A stretch of DNA of 64,000 nt from Gracilariopsis chorda (Eukaryota; Rhodophyta; Florideophyceae; Gracilariales; Gracilariaceae), in assembly GCA_003194525.1 (NCBI GenBank), contig NBIV01000032.1, positions 372,001-436,000 on the forward strand, in the 5' to 3' direction. The position numbers were made by a program, and so were the translations under genes. Below, one piece after another: positions 1 through 10,420 of this stretch; positions within the stretch are counted from its first letter, which is position 1, and the number at the start of each line of letters is the position of its first letter. The notes beneath the pieces were generated by a model. That model was not told where the DNA came from. It ran no database searches and was given only the letters and a program-made list of their open reading frames with translations.

Positions 1-53
1 GTTAATTTGGGCTTCCAAAGACCCGTACTTAGGCTCACAGAAGACGAAAAGAA

Positions 54-699
54 ATGGGTGACGCCTGCAAACGCATTATTGACTTGATCCGAAAGAGAAG
101 AAACGCAACGATTTGTCCAAAGCGTACTGGAGATGCAATAGCTCAAAACTACTGTAACTTACGATTCGAATGCATTACTTTTGATGCTGTCATTGCGTCA
201 GTTGGTGTCAAAAACCGTACTGGGTTCCCATCAAATGAGGACAGTTTTTTGGGCAGCGTTGGGAGTTTACAATGGGGAAGCACTGGTAGCGAACATTTAG
301 AGCTACATTTGAGATGCGTCTCTCTCCGTTGGCCTAGTGTTTCCGTTCACAGAGTGCTTGCAGTAGTTGCCAAAAACGGCTACTTGGCAACTCATTCTCG
401 CCGCGAAGAAAGCGAAGTGTAAGAAAAGTATGTGGCTGACGACGCCAGAAACAACTTCTGATGGAATCGTTTGCGCCAACCAACGGTATACGATCAACAT
501 GGGTTTCGTCGAAGACAACGAAGTCCTGGATGAATTGGTTGGTGTCAATCGGAAGTGGCCAGTAGGAAACAAGCATGCTCTTGACAACAACAGGACATTT
601 GCTGCACTCAAGCGAGGAGCGAAAGGCATTGCAAAGCTGACAGAGGCGTCAAACAAACGCAACAAGATTGCTGAGCAAATGTTGCAGGCTGAGAAATAA
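54..699 (+). pseudogene. SANT/NAM-associated DNA-binding cofactor of a PIF/Harbinger element, frameshifted
   Basis: The segment holds two overlapping open stretches (54-422 and 367-699) that read as one protein across a frameshift near 360-370. The first carries a pattern seen in plant NAM-associated/SANT proteins: an NRTGFPSNEDSF-like stretch, matching the usual 'N-x-S/T-G-x-t-x-x-D' turn. An FPFTECLQ stretch and an LPKTATWQL stretch follow in the second frame, across an in-frame stop, and match the 'F-x-F-x-x-x-W-x-L-L-x-x-x-x-K-W' block. The C-terminal part (RKWPVGNKHAL, then basic and coiled) matches the 'RPxGxKxAK' tail. In PIF/Harbinger elements this protein helps the transposase bind DNA. 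The family call rests on motif memory; a search would settle it. Confidence 0.5.
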
Positions 700-1000
700 C
701 AATCTATGATAGCTCTACTTTCTATGCCTGGCACTGATGAATCTATGTGAAAGAAAAGTTTTTCAGCTGTCCCAAATGACAGCCCTTGCTTCTCTTGAAC
801 GCAAGATTTTCAGCCACCGGTTTTCATGTCCGCTGTCTGCGCAAGAGGAGCCGACGAAGGTACTGGAACGTTCGGACACAGATTGTGTCCTACGTGAAGA
901 AACGAAAGCACCAGTGCATGAAAGCAAGTATGCGTCATGCGGTTTGTCGTTCTTTCTGAACTAGACTCATCCTGAAACAAACTATTGATGAACGATAGTC

Positions 1001-2375
1001 CTAGGAGCAGTGTAAATTCCAGACGTGATCCATCAATGTAGAGGACAGTCGGCGGCGTTGGCTTCGAAGCTTTATATCTGCATATGGAGCATTATGAACA
1101 GTTCGTTTCATTAAAGACTGAACAGGGTCGAACGTGCTGTCCTTCGTATCGTTCTGGACTATGAATTGCGATAAGACCCTACCGGTGCCGTCGCTAGTCA
1201 AATCATGTCTACTTTCTTCGACCATCATATTGTGGAGATAAATGTCGCTTGTAGCGAGCCAACGCATTTTTCCACTTTTCAGAACTCGTTTGCGACGTAC
1301 AAGAGCTTTTAACGATTCGGAACAGAACACCGAAGACGCGTTTGACCCATGTGCGGACACATTCTTGTAGACTACAGAACACTTTCTGTTTTTTCGTTAT
1401 AAAATCAGAGGCGGTTTTGACAAACAGCTCCGACGAAGAGTAGATACCGTCCGTTAGATAGTAGACCCAATCAAAGTTCTGTCCCTCTATCGTATAGCTC
1501 GGTATAATGGGCAGAAAATTTCCTGTGATTATGCTATGAAAGTGGTTACTAACCTCAACAATGTTGAGGTCATTCATGACCCCCAGCAAACCAAATTGGA
1601 ATGCACAAATCCATAAATCTAAAGAGAAAATCGCCTCCATCCTCACTATGGGCACGCCGCCCTTTCCGATCATGATCCCATGAAGAGCTTTCGGACAATT
1701 CTTCCAAGTACACCCATGACAAGCACCCAATGCAACTCGGAAACGCAACGATGGCGAACTCCCTCTCCAATCTTTCTACGTCGGCCGGAGTGGGTACGTG
1801 ACGATATTCATCCTAATAACACTCACAACAGCCTGACAGAAAGCCTCGAGTCATAGAGCAGCAGTACACTTGGCTACGTCTAACAAATCGTCCAAAAGGC
1901 CAGCCGGTATTCCGTACGAAAGCTGGCGCAATGCGCAAATTACCTTTAGCAAGGGCGAAATGTACATGTTCCCGACTACATCAGGGGGTAGTCCTTTGCA
2001 AAGGTAATCTGATTCACTGACAACTGCGACAAGTATGCGACTAAACATCCGTTGCGACATACGTAATATTCGCTCGAACGCTTTGAACCCCTGATCCGGA
2101 CCTAACTGGACTGTTCCTGGTCTGGTCATGCGTACCAGCCAAAACTGCTCGCGCATGTAACGTGCATGGGCCTCTGCATACTTGCGATTCCTATTAGCCA
2201 CTTTTTCGATCCGGTAGCCGCCGTGTCTTTGAGCTTGAAAGAATTGCAGAGCTGTGGCAGTCATTTGCACCCATATTGTGGCCCTATATGCCTCGTCTTC
2301 GAGGGTCGCAGAGCCAGAGAGGAACGCCGGGACTCTTCCTGTCATCTTGAAAGCAGGTGGGTTCGTTATTTGCAT
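1001..2375 (-). pseudogene. PIF/Harbinger transposase relic (plant transposon protein / HARBI1-like)
   Basis: Reading leftwards from 2375, the N-terminal part (2375-1851) contains the 'F..RFRMSRxLFxRIV' and 'SPLxKVxxAxRxLxYG' blocks of the plant transposon protein family, seen here as FERILRMSQRMFSRI and SPLLKVICALRQLSYG. An in-frame TGA at 1853-1851 interrupts it, then the frame shifts. A WKNCPKALHGIMIGKGG block follows, then SLDLWICAFQFGLLGVMNDLNI, YTIEGQNF, YYLTDGIYSS and QECVRTWVKRVFGVL (1748-1300). These are the catalytic-core motifs of the family. The DIYLHNMMVEE block near the C-terminus lies in another frame (1360-1001). At least three frameshifts and one stop are needed to join it, so it is non-functional. 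Confidence 0.75.
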
Positions 2376-2475
2376 AGCTTCAGTGTCGAGGAAGCTGGAG
2401 GGCTATTCTCTGGAATGGCCTTCGTGTTGCCGGTGGGACAAATCGATGTTCAACTGCGGACCGTTGTCGCCGATT

Positions 2476-3550
2476 AAGTAACGTGTTTTACCTGTTTATG
2501 GGAGGCAATAAAACCTTGACGCGTGTCCTCAATTGGATAGGAATCTCTGCATGGGTGGAGATGCTCTGACATCGATCCACGCTGATTTATCAACCCCCTG
2601 CTGAGGTCCACATCAATATCACCTCCTTCTATCCCATCTCTTCCCTACATAGATTTCGTCAAGGATGAGGCCGTAGTTGTTGATTGAACGGAGGCGTTGC
2701 GCCAATAAACATGCTTGCACGCCACCTTCAGCGCATGCAAAAACAGTCCTTGGCGCAGCGCCTCCCTGCCATTTAAAAATGCACCAGCAGCAGCAGAAAA
2801 ATACACAGCTCATTGGCAGCTGCTGTATGTTGACTGCTGCTGCTGTTGGGTGGCTGGCACTACAGTAAATGACTGCGTTTCCATTCACTAAGTAGTAGCT
2901 ACCTTGTGCGACAAGTGACTGGCTTTGTGCTCTGCGCAAGTGCAGTATGCTGCACAGACATATAAAACGCAGTAGCACAGTCTCGAACGCATCTCGCGCG
3001 CTGACTCTAACCTTCCTTTATATCCCATTTAAACTTGGCAAATAGCGCAGTGTCGAAACTTTTGGCAAATTCGGGAAAATGTTGCTGCCTTTGAACTAGG
3101 CTAAACACGTTCCTAGTTCGCCAAAAGATTAATCCAATGAGTATTACCGATCTGGAAAAGATCAGGTGCCCTTCTGTTGTAAATTGATCGTTTGACGGCG
3201 ATTAAAAAGTCTTTGGGTTTTCTAGACCTATCACCAGCTTTTTGTGCAGGGTCCGGGGCGGCGGCCGTATCGTACGTCTGGGGGTGGGAAAGCACACTTT
3301 GATATGTCAGTAAAGGCAGTCAAATGTCTTCAACCGGATGCGAATTAAACATCAAACGGCTTGAAAACCAGCCTTGCAGCAATTTTTTAATTGCTGAAGG
3401 AAATTGTCCCGCGGGTGCCGAGCAATAAACTGCAATCAGGTTTTCTCACTTTCAACTTTTCTAACTTGAAAAAATATTCCGAAACTCTTGCATTTTTTTG
3501 GGAACTTAAAAGAATACAATGGTTGTTTTTTTTAAACTATTATGGAACTA
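2476..3550. other. Gene-free stretch
   Basis: Only short, unconvincing open frames are present. Short CAG and CTG triplet runs near 2775-2850 face each other as an inverted pair. From 3050 the sequence becomes AT-rich. No gene, RNA or element end was recognised. Confidence 0.5.
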
Positions 3551-3877
3551 GGGAGTCCACTTCCGATCTCCGGTAGGGCAGAACCGAACTTTGGAGGTGC
3601 CAGAGCCAATTCGGGAGGTGCACGAGCCAATTCTGGTGGTGTGCGAGCCAATGTCGGAGGCGCCAGAGCAAATTCCAGAGGTGCCGAAACCAATTCCGGG
3701 GGTGCTAGAGCGAATGCCAGAGGTGCTAGAGAGTTTTCTGGTGGTGCCAAAGCCAATTCTGGAGGCTCCAGACCGAATGCTTGATGTGGTAGAGCAAACG
3801 CCAGAGGTTTCAAACCCAATACTGGATCTGCCGGAGCGAATGATGGGGGTAACAGAGCCAATTCCGGAGGGCCCAGG
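3551..3877. repeat. 21-bp degenerate minisatellite, 15 units plus a partial one
   Basis: Fifteen consecutive 21-bp units run from 3551 to 3865, followed by a partial copy to about 3877. The typical unit is GGAGGTGCCAGAGCCAATTC plus one base. Copies differ by several substitutions but the 21-bp phase is never lost. Because 21 is a multiple of three, long open frames appear on both strands: a GGARANS-type heptad on +, a second + frame rich in VPEPI, and an ALAPPEL-type heptad on - (3861-3532). I regard these as by-products of the repeat, since no start context, flanking domain or conserved end is visible. Confidence 0.85.
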
Positions 3878-5042
3878 GTGACCTAAAGCGGCGCAAGGTG
3901 AAACGCTCGAGGTCGTCGCGTTGACTGTAGAGCAATGCGTGCACGCATACTCTCTAGGCCAGGTGGATCATGAATTATTCAATACAGACGTGGCATCGGT
4001 TCAACTCAGTATGAGTGGACCCTCGAAAATATTGTGGTGAAATTCGATATGAATTCTAATTGGAATTTTTGGAACCTTCGTGGGTGATTTCTATGGTATC
4101 TGGAACAGATGGACATGTGGCAAGCGTAGAGATACTATTCATGGTAGGCATGATTCACATGTGTCGCGTTGTGCAGTGGTCGTTAGTGCCGCCAAGTGAC
4201 ACAAGTGTATGGAATACAAGTGTGGCACACTACAGTAGTAGTATTCTTAGTTTTATTGTGACCCAATAGTACTTAAGGGAGGCGGCCTTGCTGTTTCACC
4301 CTGAAATAATGACAAGCTGTCACTCGGTTCTGAGTTTATCGCCTGAGCGAAGTGACCGACTCTTGCTGTGGTTCCACCGCGTTAGGTCTCGTTATACTCA
4401 CGCGTACAGTATCACCAAGGACGACTGATCTGTCTTTCCCGTGGGTTCGCGCAGTGTTCACTGTTTTTCCCGTTTCGGTGACTTTCTATTTTGGGAACAG
4501 ATAGCCGTTCGACTCATTATTGATTTTTGTCGTGCTGGCTGAACAAGGAAAACTCCCCACTGCCGTGTTTCTTTCGCCTTTTCGCACGACACGCCGGGTT
4601 GTACATTACTGTTTGGTTTCTCCCCTTTTTCCTTTTTCCCTTTCTGGATTCTCCGTGTACCGGAACACGCTCACACGGACTTGGACACTACGTTGACCAG
4701 TTGGCAACCCAATTCTCGGTATCACCTTCGTCGGTATAGCCGGAAGCCACTTCGGGTGTAAACCAAACACCTTGTTGTACAGAGGGCCCTGTCGTTACTC
4801 CTACCTAACAAGAGAGCAAAGCTGCAAACACCTTTGGAGGATTTCCGGCCTACAGATATTGCTCCACAAGTGGTCTCCCGACCTAGAATCGGTTCACATT
4901 TGATTGGTTTGATCGCTTTGTGAATTTCTGTCCTGTTCCAGTTCTTTGGAAGAATCTATCAGATCTTTTTGTTGACCCAGTTCTTTGGAAACCTCTGATT
5001 CGAGTTTATTGAAGTTCCAAACACTCGGTTGACTGGCATGCA
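3878..5042. other. Gene-free stretch upstream of a retroelement relic
   Basis: No gene was recognised. The sequence may include the eroded 5' end (LTR and leader) of the gag-protease relic that starts near 5043, but no repeat partner or TG...CA boundary was found. Confidence 0.4.
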
Positions 5043-7538
5043 TTATGCCGCCACCGGCCCCCAATTCTCGAATTGGTTCTACGGATGCAGTTGATATATC
5101 CCCCAGGGTGCACCGCCCACGCGGACATTCGTTCCGGAACGTTTGGACACCAATGAGTTTGGTCGGAATACCCAAAGAACGCCCTCAGTTGCATCTGCTC
5201 CACGGGCTGTAACCCAGGCGGTACCACCCCCAGTGTTCGAAGCGCCTTCTGTGGCTTACTTTCGTATGGACTGAGCTCAGTTTGCTCGACTGCGGTGTAT
5301 GATCCACATCTCCAAGGTGGCTCATGTGTTTCTCCTCGAAGAGGTAAACAAACTTCGTCAAAAAGTTGAAATTTCCCACGTTTGGGAGGTCTCGGGAGAT
5401 ATCCCACTCTTACCTCGAGACATGAACTCCATTTTGAAATGCCTGGATGACCCAAATACCTTTGTCAAGGACTACAACAAATTTTCCAATGACGTCCAGG
5501 TGGCCTTGGAACGTGTGCTCGTTCGTTTGGATACGCTGGATGTGACCATCCGTATGGATACAGAAGCGCCCATAGACGCGGAAAACGAGGTCGTCTCTAT
5601 CGATTCAACTCGCCACTCGAACAAAAGACAGGCTCATCAACCCCAAAAGGATGTTCACTACTTTGATTTGGGCTCGTCAGATTCTGACTCTGATCGCCAC
5701 TCAGCGGATTTCTCATGGGACTCATTGGATTGCGATTACGATCTCAGTGTTAGGAACAGAGGTGCAGAGGTTGAATTGGTTGGAAGATGATGGTCATGAT
5801 CCAAGTTTAGAAGTTTGGAATATCCATCGGGGTTCATATAGAGTTTCTAGTCTAGTTCTATCAGTGCCACTAGTCGATGAAAAGTCGTCCGAGTTAAACG
5901 GTATGATGCTTGGCGTTCGGGCTGGCCTCCGTATGCAAATGGTTTACGGGGTTCAGTGCCAGATCTAGTCATTTGATGACTTGGCAAATTCCATCCATGC
6001 TGATGACTTTTCATCAGACAAGGTGTTGGTGATCTGGCATGGACGCAGGTGGGCCAGTAATGACTTGGCACGACTTTCTCGGGAATCTTTCATGACCGTT
6101 CGATCCCTGCTGTACCGTGTGAAGTGTCTGTCAACGTTGTGAGTAGTAGGCAACGTGTACTTTAGAGCCAATATGTCAACGTTGTCAACCAAGACTTCTT
6201 TGAAATGAACATGTTTTAATGTCATATTGACAGGGTGTCACGAAGATGTCAACTCCGCTTTGAGGCCAGTTTGGCATGGAAAATGGGTATCCAATTTCCT
6301 CAGCAGATCGAGTAGAATACAACTAGCTAGTTTTTGCACGTTAGAAGTAATGCTAAAGCCAACTATATTCAAAGAAAGGTGAATAATAACTAATTCTAGC
6401 ACGCAGGAAGTACCGTGTGACGAAGTTGAAGGCGACATAAACTACTCAGGAAGTCATTCTCTTTCGCGAGAAAGGTAGACGTCACCTTTAACTCAATGAG
6501 TTAAAGCCTACGAATCTGATTTACCGGAAATCGTTATGGTATCGTTATTATCTATTGGGTGATTCCTCATCTAATCCGTCTGCAAGAGGTACCGGCAAGG
6601 TTAAGGATTTCCTCAAACGCATGAATATTACTTTGCAATCGAGTCGTTTGTCAAGAGAAAATCCAATTCTGATGCTTGACTTCCTCACTAGGTTCGTTCA
6701 GGAGGCTGACACAGTCTGTATGAGTGAATCCCAAGCGTATCTCGCGTTACCATGTTTCCTACCGGGTACGCCTGAAGATCATTTCAATTCCGTTCGAAGA
6801 ACCTTTAGAGCCTCCGAGGTAGAAGTAGTTTGATGGCCGGAAGCAGTCCATTTCCTTCTCATTTCATACGCTACGGTAAAAGCCGTCTACACGGCGATAC
6901 TTGCGCTACGTGATACGAAACAGAAGCCGGATGAAACAGAAACAGTCTGTTCAACCCACTTGAATAACGCGTTTCACCGTTGTGGTAATGCGTATTTTAC
7001 AAAAGAGCGGTGCACGACGGTCTTTGATGGATTGGATCCCGCAATACGATCGCTGGCTGCGCCACACCGTGAGAATTAACGGAACATTTCATACCCTGAA
7101 CTCGTTCAGTATAACCAGGCCGAGGAAGAATCTCATTGTGCACGAGGTCAGCCAAAATGACAGTCGGCGAGAGCTCTCTTATTGCAGGAATCGTGCCAAT
7201 CTATGTCTTTGGTCCTGGGCAGAACTGCGAACGCGGATATCGACAACGTCCAGTACGCTGGAAGTCGCCCTGCTTCGTTTGGCACTACGGACTGGCTGTC
7301 AAAATTGGCCCCGTTTTCGGAAGAAGATCCCGCTTTCTGTGCCCAGCCGGCAAAGATGCAGGCCACTCCGCTCGATCACGCGTCGAATGGATCCCGTCTT
7401 ACCCCCTCTGCATTGGTCGTACTGAAACTGAAACTTCAAACGGATAAGCATCGTCAATACGATAAAGCTGCACCGGGTATCTGTCATAGAGGTTACCATC
7501 ATGGTCATATGGCCCCGAAATGTGACTTGACATTCTAG
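5043..7538 (+). pseudogene. Gag relic with a defective zinc knuckle
   Basis: Open pieces occur at 5043-5210, 5299-5790, 6555-6833 and 7182-7538, in shifting frames. The 5299 piece is acidic and Ser/Asp-rich near its end. The 6555 piece (VKDFLKRMNITL, then NPILMLDFLTRFVQEAD, then ALPCFLPGTPEDHF) lines up in pattern with the capsid region of the intact gag at 17791-19518 (KNLDVQLKERPFS, then DPIAILGFLQRFKTACD). The last piece ends with CHRGYHHGHMAPKC, a C-x2-C-x4-H-x4-C knuckle whose second Cys is Gly. A solo LTR splits the gene after 5747. Confidence 0.65.
5748..6401 (+). repeat. Solo LTR, family 1, copy 1
   Basis: This 654-bp unit begins TGTTAG and ends CTAGCA, matching the copy at 8139-8790 over its whole length with scattered substitutions. 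It is flanked by CTCAG (5743-5747) and CGCAG (6402-6406), a 5-bp target duplication with one mismatch. No internal retroelement sequence adjoins it, so it is a solo LTR left by recombination. The strand is arbitrary and follows the shared orientation of the two copies. Confidence 0.85.
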
Positions 7539-7831
7539 GAGGTGCCCAAAGGTTATCGTGAATTATGAAAAGTTAACCCAGCTCATCGGCCTCGAGTGCC
7601 CAGTACTTTATATGAAGAGGTAAAAGCATTACTATTTACCGAAGCACTGGCACGAACGCATATTCCCGTGGTTACACCCAGCCCTGATCAACCGGTGGAC
7701 GCGGTCGTGCCAACGACTGGGATTAATACTGGTTCCCACCATACGATGATGACACCAAGTTTGGTTAGTCCCTCCTCGAAAAACTAGATTCGGGAGTCTC
7801 TCCTATAAGAGAGGCGTATTCTGAGCCGAAG

Positions 7832-8995
7832 TTGACACCCGAGGCGGTACAGCTTCGCTCCCCCGCTGTCAAGATCCTTACTAGGAAAATGGCTGTAATG
7901 GACGTGAGCTCGGACACTATTACGGTTCTACGTCGTCCCTGGATACGTTCTCGAAGTTTACGTACTCCGGATGAAGCTTTGGTCATGGCCAACAGAAACT
8001 ACACAGTTTATGCTAATGTTGGCCTGTCCAACCAATATATGGTTCGCCAGTTTTGTTTTTTAGACACAGGGGCTGCGCCCAAACTTATCAACTCTGAACT
8101 AGTACCTGCGGCTCTTCGGGTTCACATTCGATTTTGACTGTTAGGACCAGAGGTGCAGTGGTTGAGTTGGTTGGAATTCGATGGTGGTGATCAGAGTTAC
8201 ACGTTCGGAACATTCATCGGGGTTTATATAGAGTTTCTAGTCTAGTTCTATCAATGCCACTAGTCGATGAGAATTCGTCCGAGTTAAACCGTATGATGCT
8301 TGGCGTTCGTGCTGGCCTCCGTACGCGACTGGTTTACCGGGTTCAGTGCCATATCTAGTCGTTTGATGACTTGGCCAATTCCATCAATGCTGATGAATTG
8401 TCATCAGACAAGGTCTTGATGATCTGCCATAAAGCCAGGGTGCCAGTGATGACTTGGCACGACTCCCTTGGGAATCTTACATGACCGTTCGATCCCTGCT
8501 GTACCGTGTGAAGTGTCTGTTAACTTTGTGAGTAGTAGACGGCGTGTACTTTAGAGCCAATATGTCCACGTGGTCAACCAATACTTCTTTGAAATGAACA
8601 TGTTGTCCTGTCATATTGACAGGGTGTCACGAAGATGTCAACTCGCCTTTAAGGCCAGTGTGGTATGGCAAATGGGTAACCGATATCTTCAGCAGATTAA
8701 GTACAATAAAACTAGTTAGTTTTTGCACGTTAGAACTGATGCTAGAGCCAACTATACTCAAGGAAAGGCAAATATTAACTAATTCTAACATTGACCAGTC
8801 CTGGATATCGCCGACGCGAATAACAATCCCGTTAAGACCGTGTTATACGTTCCTCTCATCGTGAGATTGGGTACCTGTATGGTTCAACTGGACGTCGTTG
8901 TATGCGATAAACTCGCAGCACCAGTGACTCTTGATTGTGATTTTTTGAACGCTTTGTCTAATCAATTCGCCCCCGTGGGAAACTTGTGCGCCTAA
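7832..8995 (+). pseudogene. Retroviral-type aspartic protease relic, split by a solo LTR
   Basis: The frame at 7832-8137 carries FLDTGAAPKLINSEL, the D-T-G catalytic motif (Asp codon near 8064). The solo LTR at 8139-8790 then interrupts it. The frame resumes after the second TTGAC copy with LYVPLIVRLGTC, DVVVCDKLAAP and LDCDFLN, the C-terminal half of the protease fold, and stops at 8993-8995. The two halves join only when the LTR and one TTGAC are removed, and a frame change is still needed. Confidence 0.7.
8139..8790 (+). repeat. Solo LTR, family 1, copy 2
   Basis: This 652-bp unit begins TGTTAG and ends CTAACA, so its terminal 6-mers are inverted repeats as expected for an LTR. It is flanked by a perfect 5-bp duplication, TTGAC at 8134-8138 and 8791-8795. 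It has the same orientation as the copy at 5748-6401 and lies in the same host relic, but the different target duplications show the two were independent insertions. Confidence 0.9.
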
Positions 8996-9255
8996 GGAGC
9001 AGGATATGTAGTGCAATGCGTTTGCGGAGGTTTGTTGCATATTGCGACTCATATACACGGAGTTAACACATCTTGACGGAAGCGTCCGATATGTGAATCG
9101 GAGGTCATTTACTCAACGTCAAGGTTCCTTGCACATTTTAATGGATATTAGTTTACTTGCCACTTTGGCACAATTGGCACACGTGTAGTGGTGTTTGCAG
9201 CTATTATTTAGGAATAGCTATATTCTCTTTAGCTAATTTAATATAGCTGCCTGAC

Positions 9256-9908
9256 TGTGGGGAAGCGTAATGCTTTAGGAAAAGATGCTGACCGGTTGGA
9301 CGTGCCTCAGCGGTCAGCAGAAGGATTTCCTGGAAAGCCCGGGCAGAAGATGGGTTCGGTGATCTGCACGGTAGAAGTCAGGAGACGCCGGTCGAGGGCT
9401 GCGGAACCGGACGGGAAACTGCGTTAGGCGTGGTCTGGGAGCACGTATAGAGTGTTGGCAGTCGTGTACCGCTCTTGTTTTACCGTGCGGAGTACTAGTA
9501 CAAGCTAGTGGGCAGTGTGTATCGCCAACTAGAACAAGAAACTAGTCCGTTTGCAGGGATGACGTCTGCCTTTTCTCGTTCATGGGGGTCAGCGGCTACT
9601 GTCATCTTAAGTAGACCTCCCAGCCACAAGGTGCACCTCGATGACGAAGCACCTCGGCAGATATGGGCCAATGGCGGGCCTGCATACGGACTTCCCAAAA
9701 ATTAATTAAAAATTATCTAGGGTCTTGCAGGCACGCCTGCCCTTCCTTCCGGTTGGACACGTGTATCTCGCCCCGACAGTTCCCAGTCGCGCCGTGCTGG
9801 TCAGGTGCACTCTTTCCACCTGTCCACCATCCGGCTCCTCACGGCATCGCACATCGGTGTTCACTGTGACCTGTCATGATCTGACGCCCGTACGGTCGTT
9901 CTACCACA
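9256..9908 (-). repeat. 3' LTR of the Ty3/gypsy element
   Basis: On + the unit starts TGTGGGGAAGC and ends TTCTACCACA (on -, TGTGGTAGAA to GCTTCCCCACA), so it has TG...CA ends. It is a direct repeat of 19977-20643 and an inverted repeat of 10736-11387. Open frames crossing it are not genes. Confidence 0.85.
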
Positions 9909-9921
9909 TGCCTCCCTCCTT
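9909..9921 (-). other. Polypurine tract next to the 3' LTR
   Basis: On - the sequence reads AAGGAGGGAGGCA immediately before the 3' LTR. It is almost all purine and in the position where plus-strand synthesis is primed in LTR retrotransposons. This supports minus-strand orientation of the element. Confidence 0.55.
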
Positions 9922-10420
9922 AGGATACGCTACGTTCTCGTGGTGCTTTCCTGAGCGGTGGGCTGTAATGTGGTGGTTGGCTAGAGCATAAACGGGGCTC
10001 GCTGTCCGACTCGTGGGACGTGATCCGACATTAAGGTCGTGGCGGGCGATCCGCTGCTCGGTTGTGGCAGTGTCTGCCCGTCCACATTCTCCTTTATGGC
10101 CGTACAGGGATACGATGAGGAGGCTTCTCTCATTGTCATGGAGTACTAGAGTCCGTTCGGTTAGAAATGGCGGCATCCTTGCTGGCAGTTTTTTTCCTTT
10201 TTTGTGGCCAGTAAAGTCGACTCCCGCCGGCCGATTGAAGCTCAACCATCACGGTGTCCGTGCCTTCATTCCCTCTCTCCGCCGACCGATTCCCAGCGTG
10301 CGTCTTTACCTCTTCTATTTACCTCTGGATGGCGGCGTACCCTTGCGTGGAGATTTTCTCAGTGTCCCTCTTCTCATTCGAGCTCCATCTCGTCCGTTCA
10401 GTCCGCATCTATATCGCAAC

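Larger units (their letters stand above)
1..2475. mobile_element. Degraded PIF/Harbinger-type DNA transposon with two convergent ORFs
   Basis: Two convergent, frameshifted gene remnants match the two-protein layout of PIF/Harbinger elements. A SANT/NAM-associated DNA-binding protein runs on + (about 54-699) and a DDE transposase runs on - (about 2375-1001). Their 3' ends face each other across about 300 bp. I could not find terminal inverted repeats or a 3-bp target duplication by eye, and the left end may lie outside the window, so the outer limits are approximate. The element must be inactive because both genes carry several frame disruptions. Confidence 0.7.
5043..8995 (+). mobile_element. 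Decayed Ty3/gypsy-like gag-protease element interrupted by two solo LTRs
   Basis: Broken plus-strand frames read as gag (about 5043-7538) and an aspartic protease (about 7832-8995). Two solo LTRs of an unrelated family (5748-6401 and 8139-8790) are inserted in it. Removing both together with one target-site copy rejoins the flanking relic. No reverse transcriptase is visible downstream; the 11.4-kb Ty3 element begins at 9256, so the relic may have been cut there. Several frameshifts and stops make it inactive. Confidence 0.7.

Noticed and set aside
3532-3861. 109-codon Pro-rich minus-strand ORF as a gene
   Set aside because: It is created by the 21-bp repeat period; no start context or flanking domain.
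3551-3877. CRISPR array
   Set aside because: Units are contiguous with no spacers, and the DNA is eukaryotic.
5748-8790. A complete 3-kb LTR element bounded by the two direct repeats
   Set aside because: Each repeat has its own target duplication and host sequence continues across it, so they are solo LTRs.
9248-9913. TGCCT as a target duplication of the LTR at 9256-9908
   Set aside because: It would need the LTR to start three bases before TG, and those bases are not shared by the other copies.
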